Source of the DNA: Desulfovibrio sp. JC010
Lineage (GTDB): Bacteria; Desulfobacterota; Desulfovibrionia; Desulfovibrionales; Desulfovibrionaceae
Length of the DNA stretch: 64,000 nucleotides
Direction of reading: 5' to 3'
Assembly (NCBI RefSeq): GCF_010470675.1
Contig: NZ_VOIQ01000019.1
Coordinates: forward strand, 1 to 64,000
Below the pieces are notes generated by a model that searched no databases, had not been told where the DNA came from, and saw only the letters and a program-made list of their open reading frames with translations. Below, one piece after another: positions 16,539 through 25,502 of this stretch (position 1 is the stretch's first letter; the number at the start of each line of letters is the position of its first letter). The position numbers and the translations under genes were made by a program.

Positions 16539-16581
16539 AAATCAAATACATTTAAATTCAACTACTTACGGGAAGCAAAAC

Positions 16582-16621
16582 AAAAAAAGATAACCCTGCC
16601 GAAATAGACAGGGTTATCTTT
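16582..16621 (-). terminator. terminator of the ABC-transporter operon
   Basis: AAAGATAACCCTG (16586-16598) pairs perfectly with CAGGGTTATCTTT (16609-16621). On the minus strand the stem is followed by a T-run, as expected downstream of the binding-protein gene ending at 16670. Confidence 0.85.
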
Positions 16622-16669
16622 CATAATTTTTTTTAAATCTTTTTTGGTATAATAAAATCAAATTCAGCG

Positions 16670-17569
16670 TCAACTCTTTCCAACAAGAGCCGAAAGATTA
16701 CTCTTATACCACTTTAAAAGCTGCTCAAGGGGAGCCGCTCCTTTTGAATAAACAAATTTATTCAACACCACCGCCCGCGCCCCGGAATCAGCGATTACTT
16801 TGGCAGCCAATTCGCCCGGTTCCCAAGGGCAGATCACGGTTTTGACTTCATCCTGTTTGATCAATGCACCGAGGTTCTGCGCATCGCCTTCGGTCCAGTA
16901 ATCTTCCTGTTTCAGGAAATGAAAATGCACATTGAGACCGAATTCATCAGCAAGATAAACGTAACCGGCGGTCAACGCGCCGAATTCGTTGGACTCCAGA
17001 TCAAGAAATTTATCCTCATATTCAGCCCGCAACTTGAACAAAGCAGCCTGTAATTTCTTCAAGTTACCGTTAATCTTCTCTGCCTGATCCGGGTACATCC
17101 GGCCCAGATCATCTGTCACGATGGATGCCATGCGGGTCAGGTTGGCCGGACTGCGCCAAACGTAAGGAACATAGGTTCCGTTAATTTCCGTGAGCGGCAC
17201 CCCGGCACCGTAGCCGTCAAGAGGCTTCCCGGCATCAATGTCCACAATACGGATATTGCCCCTTCTGGCCCACAGGTAAAGGGGGTCGGCAGCCCAGACT
17301 GAAGTGACAGCAACTACAGCATCGGCTCTAGCTGCCTTGGCAAAAAATTTCTTTTGGTGTTTTTTGAAATAGGCCTTGTGTCCGGCCATGGAATAAACTC
17401 CCGGCACCACGTTCTCTACATTAATATATGTATCCGCACAAAGCACTTCGCAAAGCACCTGCGTAATATCGAGTGAGGTCAGCACAGTTGGCCTTTCTTC
17501 TGCCTGAGCGACAGAACCTGCCCCGAACAAAACCACCGCCAACAAAAAGATAAACACTGATTTCTTCAT
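16670..17569 (-). CDS. TroA-like metal ABC transporter binding protein (second SBP)
   Basis: A 299-residue periplasmic protein with a Sec signal (MKKSVFIFLLAVVLFGAGSV, cleavage after AQA). It looks like a cluster A-I (TroA/ZnuA) metal-binding lipocalin-free fold, with the pattern of two lobes joined by a long helix (YPDQAEKINGNLKKLQAAL). Its metal-ligand motifs are less canonical than those of the first binding protein at 19203. Start overlaps the permease stop (TAATG), so it is co-translated as the last gene of the operon. Two binding proteins for one permease suggest different metals or chelates, or sequential hand-over. Confidence 0.8.
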   Translation of the reverse strand: MKKSVFIFLLAVVLFGAGSVAQAEERPTVLTSLDITQVLCEVLCADTYINVENVVPGVYSMAGHKAYFKKHQKKFFAKAARADAVVAVTSVWAADPLYLWARRGNIRIVDIDAGKPLDGYGAGVPLTEINGTYVPYVWRSPANLTRMASIVTDDLGRMYPDQAEKINGNLKKLQAALFKLRAEYEDKFLDLESNEFGALTAGYVYLADEFGLNVHFHFLKQEDYWTEGDAQNLGALIKQDEVKTVICPWEPGELAAKVIADSGARAVVLNKFVYSKGAAPLEQLLKWYKSNLSALVGKS

Positions 17570-18474
17570 TACGCACCAGCCTGTTTGAATGAACCGGAAA
17601 CAGAACGCAGAGCCGCAGTTCCGGCAAAAATGAACGAAGCCACAAGGATGATCGCACCGCCGGATGGAACCGGAATCTCAAACTGCATGGGAATAATAAT
17701 CCCCAGAATGCAGCTCACGGTGGCGAAAAGAACACTGTAAAAAAAGAATCCTTTGATGGAACGGCTCACGTTACGCGCCGCCGCAGCCGGAATAATCAGC
17801 AAAGCTTCCACCAGCACCGCGCCGACAATTTTCAAACAAGCCACGGTAATAACAGTGATCATGAGCACGAAAATATAGTCGTAGAGCTTGGCGTTGATTC
17901 CCCGGACCATGGCCAGCGAAGGATTGAAACTGGCCAGCAGCATGCGGTTGTAGAGCGGAAACCCGATGCCGATACACAGGGCGGCGATAATCAACAGCAC
18001 GTTCATATCGGTATCATTGACCGTCAGAATCGAACCGAAAAGGATGTTGTCCAGCACATGCATATTCACTTTACCGGTCACATAAAGCAGCACGCAGGCC
18101 CCCACCGCAAGGGAGATGGAAAGAAAAACCCCGATGACCGTATCCTGTGTCATGCGGGTCCGGTTGCGGGTATAGTTCATTGCCAGCGCGAAAATTATGC
18201 AGAACCCGAAAAGCGATGCATAGGGTGCGGTAACAGGCTCACCCAGCAGAACACCGATGGCCACCCCGGTCAAAGCGGCCTGCCCCACTGCCTGCGAAAA
18301 AAAAGCCAGTCGCTTAGCCACAACCATGGTCCCGATGCCGCCCAGAAGCGGCCCGGCCATTAAAGCGCAGATCAAAGCATTAACAACAAAAGCGTATTGC
18401 AAGAATTCGGGAAGCAGACCTGCTTTGGCCCATTCCATAATAGGAAGACGGATCAAATCGTATATGTATTCCAT
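17569..18474 (-). CDS. ABC-3 family metal permease (ZnuB-like)
   Basis: A 301-residue polytopic inner-membrane protein with about eight to nine hydrophobic segments. Family features include LLGGIGTMVVAKRLAFFSQAVGQAALTGVAIG near the N-terminus and the VGAVLVEALLIIPAAAARN stretch late in the protein. It forms the channel for a Zn/Mn/Fe-type importer with the ATPase at 18484. It follows that gene by 9 bp. Confidence 0.9.
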   Translation of the reverse strand: MEYIYDLIRLPIMEWAKAGLLPEFLQYAFVVNALICALMAGPLLGGIGTMVVAKRLAFFSQAVGQAALTGVAIGVLLGEPVTAPYASLFGFCIIFALAMNYTRNRTRMTQDTVIGVFLSISLAVGACVLLYVTGKVNMHVLDNILFGSILTVNDTDMNVLLIIAALCIGIGFPLYNRMLLASFNPSLAMVRGINAKLYDYIFVLMITVITVACLKIVGAVLVEALLIIPAAAARNVSRSIKGFFFYSVLFATVSCILGIIIPMQFEIPVPSGGAIILVASFIFAGTAALRSVSGSFKQAGA

Positions 18475-18483
18475 GTTTGTGCC

Positions 18484-19203
18484 TTAATTAGAAGAAAAAA
18501 CAGTAAAAATACGTTCGGTAGTAAGTTCCTGCTGCGGATCACCGGAAAAGAGCACAGAGCGGTTGATGCAGGTCACCCCGTGGGCCATATCACGCACTAC
18601 TGCGAGATCGTGGTGAATAATAAGCACGGTGGTCCCGGCTGCACAGAGGTCTTCGATGATCTTATGCATGATAGCCGCTCCGGCCTTATCAAGCCCGGTG
18701 GCGGGTTCATCAAGGATGAGCAGCTTGGGACTGGGCATCAGCGACTGGGCCAGCAGCACCCGCTGCCTCTCACCGCCGGACAGGGAGCCGAAAGGCCGCT
18801 CCATCTTTTCAGCCATCCCGACCCTTTTCAGGGCCTGCAAAACTTCCGCGCTCCGGTCCTTTTTCAAACCCAGAAATGCGGGACGCCTTTTCTGACCGAC
18901 CATGGTCATGAAATCGACTACGGTCATGGGCAGGGTATCGTCAAAATCAAGAGCCTGCGGCACATAACCTACGGTGGATTTGCCGTTCCAGCAGACCGTA
19001 ATATCCCCGCTGTGCGGCATCTGGCCCAGCAGGCAGCGCAGGAGCGAGGTCTTGCCGCCGCCGTTGGGACCGATAATGCAATGAATGGAACCGGATTCAA
19101 CCTTGAACGCGACTTTATCCAGAATTTGATTGCCGCCCAGCTTCAGGCCTACATTATTAAAATGAATGGAAGGCCCTTTTTCCAAACTGATTTCAGTCTT
19201 CAT
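18484..19203 (-). CDS. metal ABC transporter ATPase (ZnuC-like)
   Basis: A 239-residue ATP-binding subunit. Walker A is GPNGGGKTS, the signature is LSGGERQRVLLAQSL, Walker B is LLILDEPATGLD, and the switch His lies in VLIIHHDLAVV. The Q-loop is in YVPQAL. Drives the ABC-3 permease at 17569. Its ATG overlaps the stop of the binding protein (TAATG). The metal cannot be told from the ATPase. Confidence 0.93.
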   Translation of the reverse strand: MKTEISLEKGPSIHFNNVGLKLGGNQILDKVAFKVESGSIHCIIGPNGGGKTSLLRCLLGQMPHSGDITVCWNGKSTVGYVPQALDFDDTLPMTVVDFMTMVGQKRRPAFLGLKKDRSAEVLQALKRVGMAEKMERPFGSLSGGERQRVLLAQSLMPSPKLLILDEPATGLDKAGAAIMHKIIEDLCAAGTTVLIIHHDLAVVRDMAHGVTCINRSVLFSGDPQQELTTERIFTVFSSN

Positions 19204-20114
19204 TACTTGCCTTCCTTCAACTTCTGGGCATCTACAAGGGCATCGGTCAAGGCTTTCAGGTTGGCCTCAATGCCCTGCTCAAACCCTTCTTCTGTGTATT
19301 GGCCGTTGGTCAGGTGGGAAAGATGGCGGATACGGATTCCGGTTTCCTTATGGATGGTGTCCACATATTTGTCCGGGAAAGCCATCTCAGTAAAGATAAC
19401 GTCCACGCCCAGCCGTTTGATCTCGTCAATGGTTTTGGCGAGCTGGCTGGCGGTGGGCTTCAAGCCGTGGCCCGGTTCGATGACCGCCGTGACCTGCAAG
19501 CCGAAATCCTGAAACAGGTAATCGTAGCCGCCGTGGATGGTGGCGCAGCGGAATTCCATAGTCGGCAAACCGGCAATGCGCTTCATGTAACCGGCCTTGA
19601 GTTTGCGCAGCTTGCGGGCGTAGTTGCGGGCGTTCTTGCGGTAAAGTGCCGCATTTTCGGGATAAAGCTTACCGAGTTCCTTGGCGATGGTGTAGACCTG
19701 CCGCACGGAAGCAGTGATTGAAACAAAAGTATGCGGGTTGACGATCTTGCGCCCGTCCAGGGTGCCGCTGACCGGGATAAGCGAGACATCCTTGTTGGCC
19801 ATGATCAAAGGCAATTTGCCCTTCATGTCCGCAGCTTCAACAATTTCAAAAGCGAACTCATCATGGCCGATGCCGTTGACCACCAGAGCGTCAAGGGTCA
19901 TGCATTTTTTAATGTCTTCGGGCTGGGGGCGGTAGTTGTGGGGGTTGAACCCTTCTCCGATGAGTGGAATAACTTCGGCACTGTCACCCACAACGGCCTT
20001 GGTAAAGCTGTAATAGGGATGCAGGGTCACCCCGATACGCGGTTTGGCGTTTGCAAATACGGCAGCCGGGAGCAGACAAACAAAAAGCAGTGTAAAAATT
20101 ATTTTTCTAAGCAT
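19203..20114 (-). CDS. ZnuA-like metal-binding periplasmic protein
   Basis: A 303-residue cluster A-I binding protein with signal peptide (cleavage about residue 22, VFANA). Likely ligand histidines lie in GIGHDEF, VNPHTFVS and the IEPGHGLKP region, and EMAFPDK holds the last acidic ligand position. There is no long His-rich loop as in E. coli ZnuA, so Zn, Mn or Fe are all possible. Coupled by TAATG overlaps to both neighbours. Known role: capture of divalent metal in the periplasm for the ABC-3 permease. Confidence 0.88.
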   Translation of the reverse strand: MLRKIIFTLLFVCLLPAAVFANAKPRIGVTLHPYYSFTKAVVGDSAEVIPLIGEGFNPHNYRPQPEDIKKCMTLDALVVNGIGHDEFAFEIVEAADMKGKLPLIMANKDVSLIPVSGTLDGRKIVNPHTFVSITASVRQVYTIAKELGKLYPENAALYRKNARNYARKLRKLKAGYMKRIAGLPTMEFRCATIHGGYDYLFQDFGLQVTAVIEPGHGLKPTASQLAKTIDEIKRLGVDVIFTEMAFPDKYVDTIHKETGIRIRHLSHLTNGQYTEEGFEQGIEANLKALTDALVDAQKLKEGK

Positions 20115-20926
20115 TAATTGAACTCCTCGCCCTTGGTGCGTTTCATTTCGTCTTCTCCGCTGCGGGAGACTATTTCCTTCCAGCCAGCGTTAATCAAGGC
20201 CTGATCCGTAATTATGGTGGGAAAAGATTTATCGTTTGCAGCATGAAACCAGATTTCATAAGGAGCGTGGCCCTGCTTGACCTTATGCCCCCCCTGCGGG
20301 TGAACATGCGGCTGCTCGGAATCCATCTCCTCCATACCTGTGGTCATGGCAGGAAATTTTTTCTCTGCGGGCTGCGGAGTTGTCTCATAGGAATCTATTT
20401 TAAAAGAATCGAGTTCCGCCTGTGCATCGGACACGGCATTACCCTGCTTTTTTACATGGTCATGAATCATAGCCAGCAGGAAAGTTCCCCTGATCTTATC
20501 ACTCTCTTTTGAAATGCCCCGGTAGAGGGCCAAATGTGAATATCCGCTGTCCAAAATTTTTCTTTGCCAAAAGATACGGCCATCTTTTTCCCAGCCGCTG
20601 TCCTTAGTAAAAGGGGGAATAAAATCTTCTTCCAACTCGGCAACGGTCGGCCAGCGGTTATTATCATCCGCGTGGATGGCATCGATTTCGGCCCCGGCAC
20701 TTACCAGTCCGTTGTACACCGCAAGTTCCTGCGGGTTGAGTGAATCAAAGGCATTGATCTGCCAATCGGGAAGGGAATATTCTTTTTTGGAAATATGCCT
20801 GAGTGCGATGCTGGAAGCACAAACAACAAGCGTAAGCAGCATGGCCGCGAAAACAAATTTTGTTTCCGTGCCGGAACTGGAGGGACGGATCACTTTTACG
20901 CAACCCGCATTATCTGTATGGCCCAT
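20114..20926 (-). CDS. membrane-anchored accessory protein of metal ABC operon (DUF6162-like)
   Basis: A 270-residue protein with one N-terminal membrane anchor (FVFAAMLLTLVVCASSIALR) and a large periplasmic part. It contains HVHPQGGHKVKQGHAPYEIW, a His-rich stretch that could bind metal. I believe this matches the DUF6162 family found beside metal ABC transporters, though that name is from memory. First gene of the five-gene operon, coupled to the binding protein by TAATG. It could deliver metal to, or dock, the binding proteins. Confidence 0.65.
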   Translation of the reverse strand: MGHTDNAGCVKVIRPSSSGTETKFVFAAMLLTLVVCASSIALRHISKKEYSLPDWQINAFDSLNPQELAVYNGLVSAGAEIDAIHADDNNRWPTVAELEEDFIPPFTKDSGWEKDGRIFWQRKILDSGYSHLALYRGISKESDKIRGTFLLAMIHDHVKKQGNAVSDAQAELDSFKIDSYETTPQPAEKKFPAMTTGMEEMDSEQPHVHPQGGHKVKQGHAPYEIWFHAANDKSFPTIITDQALINAGWKEIVSRSGEDEMKRTKGEEFN

Positions 20927-20941
20927 GTGGAAACCTCGTCA

Positions 20942-20981
20942 CAAAAAAAATACGGCGGGCCGGGGAGAAACGGCCCGCCGT
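20942..20981 (-). terminator. terminator after the DUF4198 gene
   Basis: ACGGCGGGCC (20952-20961) pairs with GGCCCGCCGT (20972-20981). On the minus strand the stem is followed by eight T residues. It separates the Feo-linked genes from the ABC operon. Confidence 0.9.
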
Positions 20982-21022
20982 TATGGAGGATACTCTGTTA
21001 CGGTAGAGTACGCTTTGGAATC

Positions 21023-21850
21023 TTATTTCATGTCTTCGGCTTTGATCCAGATAACTGCATCCTGACCGAGTTCTTTACCTTTGTATTCTTTTTCAGGACC
21101 TACGCCCAAAGCTGCGAAGCCCCACCAGCCAGCCTTGGGAATACCGAAGGTGATGTAGCCGTTTGCATCGGAGAAAATGGTCTGGGTCACGAAGGAATCG
21201 TGGGGGTAATCAACAGAGGATTCTGCGGGCATGGAGTTGGTTTTGAGATTGGGCATGTGGCTCATGTACTCAACTTCAACTTCAGCACCAGCAACAGGCT
21301 TGCCTTCGGAAAGTACCTGAGCTTTGAACACGTTTCCGGTCCATACGCCGTAAGGCTTGATCAGAGGCACGATTTCGCAGGGAAGACCTACAGGCTCAGC
21401 CCAGTTACCGGGAACGCCGCCAACGTTAGCGATGAGTTTGGTGATCTGCTGCATGTAAACGTCTTCTTCTTTTTCAAAGTAGTAGCCGGGCTTCATGACA
21501 AAAACATAGTCACCCATAGAACGAACGAGCTTCTTGGGGATCTTAGCTTCATAAGCGGGAGCACTGGAGTGGGGGTTTTTCCAGGTAATTTCTTTCAGGT
21601 ACTGCTTGAGGTCTTTTTTCTTCGCTTTGGAATCACCGCGCTGGCTGATGACATAGAATTCCTCAATGCCGCCCATGTCCATCATGTGCCCTGCTTCAGC
21701 CGGGTGGGTGAATGCGATACGCATGTCCATTTCCTGCCCCTTATCCATAGCGATTTCAGGAGTGTACATTACCATGAAGTGGGCAAAGGCACTGCTGCCG
21801 AATGCGAGCACGAAAAGTGCGGCCAAAGGAAGAATAAAACGAGCTTTCAT
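21023..21850 (-). CDS. DUF4198 periplasmic metal-uptake-associated protein
   Basis: A 275-residue protein with a Sec signal ending FGSSAFA, so the mature chain would begin His-Phe. It contains the DUF4198 (nickel/cobalt-uptake type) pattern: a first beta domain, then a carboxypeptidase-like beta domain ending AVIWIKAEDMK. Relatives include periplasmic helpers of Ni/Co importers. Here it lies downstream of feoAB, so iron is at least as likely. I moved the start from 21934 to ATG 21850, seven bases after GGAG; ATG 21853 is the alternative. Confidence 0.75.
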   Translation of the reverse strand: MKARFILPLAALFVLAFGSSAFAHFMVMYTPEIAMDKGQEMDMRIAFTHPAEAGHMMDMGGIEEFYVISQRGDSKAKKKDLKQYLKEITWKNPHSSAPAYEAKIPKKLVRSMGDYVFVMKPGYYFEKEEDVYMQQITKLIANVGGVPGNWAEPVGLPCEIVPLIKPYGVWTGNVFKAQVLSEGKPVAGAEVEVEYMSHMPNLKTNSMPAESSVDYPHDSFVTQTIFSDANGYITFGIPKAGWWGFAALGVGPEKEYKGKELGQDAVIWIKAEDMK

Positions 21851-21938
21851 CATCGTTCTCCATTTTTGACTTTGAGTACTAATCTCAATATTACTACAAA
21901 AAATTAAGCACAGGACCATCCCATGCTTAATCAAAACC

Positions 21939-22256
21939 TTACTCTACGATGTCGGCGCCATTGACTTCGATCTGATGTCCTTCGCCAGCATCAAAAATTA
22001 CCATGTACGCACCAGCGGGCTTGTTAAATTCGTATTCACTGTCTTCGCTCATCGCACCCTTGAGGATGGTTTTGCCGTTGCCGTCTTTAACGTACATCTT
22101 AACGCCTGCAGCGGAAGAACCATCAGAGAATCCACCTTCGCAGGTGATGGTGTTGTCACCATTATCGAAACAACTCACGAGCGGGGTGTGGGCAAAAGCC
22201 TGTCCGGCGAACGCTAGAAGTGCGGCCAAAGCCAGAACTACTGTAATCTTTTTCAT
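21939..22256 (-). CDS. small periplasmic protein, N-terminal His after signal cleavage
   Basis: A 105-residue exported protein (MKKITVVLALAALLAFAGQ, cleavage after AFA, mature chain starting HTPLVSC). It has two cysteines (SCFDNGDNTITCEGG) and a compact beta-rich pattern. Similar small proteins occur beside nickel/cobalt uptake systems (NikL-like), but I am not certain of the family. It is flanked by feoB and the DUF4198 gene on the same strand. The paired His-first mature termini of this protein and its neighbour suggest copper/nickel/iron-type amino-terminal coordination. Confidence 0.7.
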   Translation of the reverse strand: MKKITVVLALAALLAFAGQAFAHTPLVSCFDNGDNTITCEGGFSDGSSAAGVKMYVKDGNGKTILKGAMSEDSEYEFNKPAGAYMVIFDAGEGHQIEVNGADIVE

Positions 22257-22350
22257 TTCAATCTCTCCTGTGAACGATTTATGGAACTTTTATAATTCAG
22301 GGTGATCCGGGGACGGAAACCCCATCCCCGACCCCCTGTTTTCAGACTTA

Positions 22351-24879
22351 TTACTCGGTCACCCGTCCGCTGAAATCAGGCAGCGGTTCCGGGTCCTTGC
22401 GCCAGCTGTTGAACAGCCCCAGCGCAATGGTCAGCAGAACCGTGAATCCGTAGAATATCCCCATCATCTGGATTCCGCTTAGGTTCGCGGCACTGCCGCC
22501 GGTATAAACCACCGATGCAGCCAGAAAGCCGAGGGCGGTAGGAAAAAGAATGGAGAAGGTCATCCATTTATACGATCCGGTCTGGACTTTGATCATGATG
22601 GTGGTCGCCAGACAAGGCGGGTAAAGGGCGAAGAAAATCATGACCGCCAGAGCGTGCAGCGGGGTGAATCCGCCTTCGCCGGACTCGCTGCCCACGCGCT
22701 CTTCAAGGCTTTTATTTTCATCCGCGCCCTGCTGGTAAAGCACACCGATGGTGGCAACGCTGGATTCACGGGCCGCAAAGGATGACATGATCGCCACGTT
22801 GATTTTCCAGTTGAACCCGGCCCACTGGGTCACAGGTTCAAGGCTGCGCCCGACCATGCCCAGAAAGCTGTTGCTGATGCGGACTTCCTTCATCTCACGG
22901 CGCAATGACTTACGGGAGGAAGAAAGTTTACGCAAAGCACGGTTCACAACCTTGGCGTCCTTATCCGCTCCGGGCTTGAGGAACATGTACATGCCCGGAT
23001 ATTCAGCTTTGTACTTGTCATTAAGAGCCAGTGAAGCTTCCTTGCCGCGGATGGACATCTTGTCGTTCTTGTAGTCGTGGTACAGGTTGAGCAGGTTCAC
23101 AACAGACTGAACATCGCCAAACTGTCCGGCATAGGAACTTTTCTTGATTTTGGTCTGGAAGGTCACCAGAGCCTGATCCATACGCCCCTCGAATTCAGCC
23201 ATCTTCTCAGCCGGAAGGCCGGGGAACTGAAGCAGGGTGAACACGCAGACGGAAACGGCAACAACAATGGAACCGACCTTCTTGATGTACTGCCATGTGC
23301 GCTCAACAGCCCTCTGCCCTACTCCGAACAGGGTAGGGGGATGGTACTTGGGCAGTTCCATGACAAAGGGAGCGGTCTCCATGGTTTTGAGCACCGTGGA
23401 GGTCAAAAGCTTTGAAATCAGCAGGGCCGCGAAGATGGTAAAAGTGGACAGAAAAAGCATGGCCCACGATTTATACTCAACAAAAAATACGTTGATCAGC
23501 AAAGTATAAAACGGAATCTTGGCCAGGCAGTTCATGTACGGAACAGTGAGAATAGTAGCCATTCTGGAACGCTCGTCCGGGATACCTTTGGTAGCCATAA
23601 CACCGGGAACCGCACAGCCCCCGGCGAATACGCCGCCCAGAATATAAGGTAGGGTCGACTGCCCGTGCAGACCGAAGGAATGGAAAAGTTTATCCAGAAT
23701 AAAAGCGATACGGGCCATGTATCCGCTGTCTTCCAGTATGGCGATCAGCGAAAAGAGGATCACAAAAATAGGAATATAGTTGAGCAGACCGTTGGCGGAG
23801 TCCACCATCCACAAGCCCATGGAACGGACATAGGGATCTTCCAGCAATCCGGCAGCGGGCAGGAGATCAGCGATGAAACTTCTCACTTTGGCGAGGTAAG
23901 GCCACCAGTAGTTGGTCAGCTCATAGCCCTGCACAATGGCAAGCTGGTAAATGACGAAAACAGTAGCCACCAGAAAAAAAGGAGCGGCAAAGCGGTTCAG
24001 GACGATATTATCGATCATGTCGGTAATTGTGTCGCGGCCTTCTTTCTCTTCAGTCACGCAGGATTCGACAATATCGGTGGCAAGGCGGTCACGGCAGCCG
24101 AGCATGAAATCGGCGACATCCATGTAATGGTCTTCCTCGAACTTGTCCCTGATCTCGTTCGCCTTGGTCTGCGCTGCGCTGTTTTCGCCGAGCTCTTCGC
24201 GCACAATGCGCTGCGCTTCACTGTCGCCCTCAATGAGTTTGACCGCCATCCAGCGCAGGGGATATTTGCCCTGCATCTTTGTTTTGCCAAGCTCCTCTTC
24301 AAGAGCGGCAACTTCGGGCTCCAGCTCTTCGTAGGTCACGCGCAGAACATTATGTTCCTTCCTGTTGGCGGTGGCGATAATGGCGTCACGGAGTTCGTTC
24401 TTACCCTTGCCCCGGCGGCCCACAGTGGGGATGACGTCAACACCCAGACGGTGGCTGAGCTTCTCCACATCCACATGGGTTCCGTTACGCTTGGCAACGT
24501 CCATCATGTTCAGGGCCACGGCAATGGGAAAATCCATTTCCAGCACCTGCAAAGTAAAATACAGGCTGCGTTTCAGGGATGAGGAATCCAGAACATTGAC
24601 AATGACATCAGGCTGCTCGGTAAGCAGAAAGTCGCGGGCAACCCGCTCTTCCAGTGAAAAGGAAGTCAGGCTGTAAGTTCCAGGAAGGTCAACGGTTTCC
24701 ACCCGCACATCTTTGTAGCGGTAGAAACCTGTCTTCTTGTCCACGGTTACACCGGGATAGTTGGCGATATGCTGGTTCGCCCCGGTAAGCATATTGAAAG
24801 TCGTCGATTTACCGGCGTTCTGCTGTCCGGCCAGCCCGACCAGAAGATTATCTTTGCGGGCCTCGTTGCTGCTGCTCAT
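22351..24879 (-). CDS. feoB: ferrous iron transporter FeoB (first copy)
   Basis: An 842-residue inner-membrane Fe(II) transporter. The G domain has G1 GQQNAGKST, G3 DLPG and the NMMD motif; switch I is around YPGVTVDKK. A helical GDI region follows. The membrane part has two Gate regions with the FeoB pattern GGVFAGGCAVPGVMATKG and the LAKIPFYTLLINVFF cysteine/serine area. A long insert at about 560-680 (with many charged residues) lies between the gates. It is longer than the other FeoB (729 residues). Follows feoA by 24 bp. Confidence 0.95.
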   Translation of the reverse strand: MSSSNEARKDNLLVGLAGQQNAGKSTTFNMLTGANQHIANYPGVTVDKKTGFYRYKDVRVETVDLPGTYSLTSFSLEERVARDFLLTEQPDVIVNVLDSSSLKRSLYFTLQVLEMDFPIAVALNMMDVAKRNGTHVDVEKLSHRLGVDVIPTVGRRGKGKNELRDAIIATANRKEHNVLRVTYEELEPEVAALEEELGKTKMQGKYPLRWMAVKLIEGDSEAQRIVREELGENSAAQTKANEIRDKFEEDHYMDVADFMLGCRDRLATDIVESCVTEEKEGRDTITDMIDNIVLNRFAAPFFLVATVFVIYQLAIVQGYELTNYWWPYLAKVRSFIADLLPAAGLLEDPYVRSMGLWMVDSANGLLNYIPIFVILFSLIAILEDSGYMARIAFILDKLFHSFGLHGQSTLPYILGGVFAGGCAVPGVMATKGIPDERSRMATILTVPYMNCLAKIPFYTLLINVFFVEYKSWAMLFLSTFTIFAALLISKLLTSTVLKTMETAPFVMELPKYHPPTLFGVGQRAVERTWQYIKKVGSIVVAVSVCVFTLLQFPGLPAEKMAEFEGRMDQALVTFQTKIKKSSYAGQFGDVQSVVNLLNLYHDYKNDKMSIRGKEASLALNDKYKAEYPGMYMFLKPGADKDAKVVNRALRKLSSSRKSLRREMKEVRISNSFLGMVGRSLEPVTQWAGFNWKINVAIMSSFAARESSVATIGVLYQQGADENKSLEERVGSESGEGGFTPLHALAVMIFFALYPPCLATTIMIKVQTGSYKWMTFSILFPTALGFLAASVVYTGGSAANLSGIQMMGIFYGFTVLLTIALGLFNSWRKDPEPLPDFSGRVTE

Positions 24880-24903
24880 TATTTTAGTCCTGTATATTCC
24901 GGC

Positions 24904-25194
24904 TTAGTACTGCTCAACTTCAATGAGGCAGGCTTCTGATTTTCTAAGTGCCACCTTGTAGTTGGCAACACGGCACTCAATGGGGTCTCCAAGGGGAGCC
25001 CTGCGAATCACTTCAATATCGGTCTGAGGTACGAAGCCGAGATCAAGCAGTCTCTGGCGAACCGCACCTTTGGCATGATGGCAGCGAATCTTTACCTTTT
25101 TACCAGAGCTTACTTCCCTGAGTGTGCAGCACTTGCAATTCCTGCCATGCCCCTGCCCTTTTCCACGTCCATGACCTTTTCCACGTCCCGGCAT
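24904..25194 (-). CDS. feoA: FeoA with basic Gly/His-rich, Cys-containing N-terminus
   Basis: A 96-residue FeoA. The SH3 core (TLREVSSGKKVKI to the end) is preceded by MPGRGKGHGRGKGQGHGR and then NCKCC, an extension not in normal FeoA. I start at ATG 25194 because GGAGG lies six bases upstream; the longer frame to 25230 has none. FeoA is a cytosolic partner of FeoB. The Gly/His/Lys and Cys extension could sense or bind metal or nucleic acid. Operon with feoB and two periplasmic genes. Confidence 0.88.
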   Translation of the reverse strand: MPGRGKGHGRGKGQGHGRNCKCCTLREVSSGKKVKIRCHHAKGAVRQRLLDLGFVPQTDIEVIRRAPLGDPIECRVANYKVALRKSEACLIEVEQY

Positions 25195-25209
25195 ATCCGC
25201 CCTCCGTAA

Positions 25210-25293
25210 TGATCTTGAAATTGAATTCATTTATCGACGATTTTGAAGTTGAATACAGTTATCGGCGATTATGAATTTGAATACGTTTCTCAA
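25210..25293 (-). repeat. three tandem 28-bp repeats upstream of feoA
   Basis: 25210-25237, 25238-25265 and 25266-25293 are imperfect copies of a unit containing TTGAAxTTGAAT-x5-TTATCGACGAT-like sequence. They sit just upstream of the feoA ribosome-binding site. The shared TTGAA(A/G)TTGAAT core recalls, but poorly fits, the Fur consensus. They may be tandem regulator-binding sites. The remaining gap to the fur gene (25294-25502) is AT-rich with no gene seen. Confidence 0.6.
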
Positions 25294-25502
25294 TTACCCA
25301 AAAGAAAATCTTTTTTGCTCTTTTAAGTGAAAAATAGCAAGGATAAATTTACAAATAAAATTTGCCTATCATTCTTGCTTTGGTTAAAGTTAAAGGATTT
25401 TCTTTTCTTTTTTCAAAAAAAAAGCAAAAAAATTATTTTTCGCGGATAAATTCATCAATAAAATTCAAATTTTAAATTCACGTGACGGCTGTTCTTAAAA
25501 AA

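Noticed and set aside
18397-19512. 371-codon open frame on the plus strand
   Set aside because: Opposes the ABC ATPase gene with clear Walker motifs; no recognisable protein.
20795-21907. 370-codon open frame on the plus strand
   Set aside because: Lies opposite the DUF4198 gene and the terminator; composition is that of an antisense shadow.
23665-24582. 305-codon open frame opposite feoB
   Set aside because: Antisense to the FeoB G domain; no family pattern.
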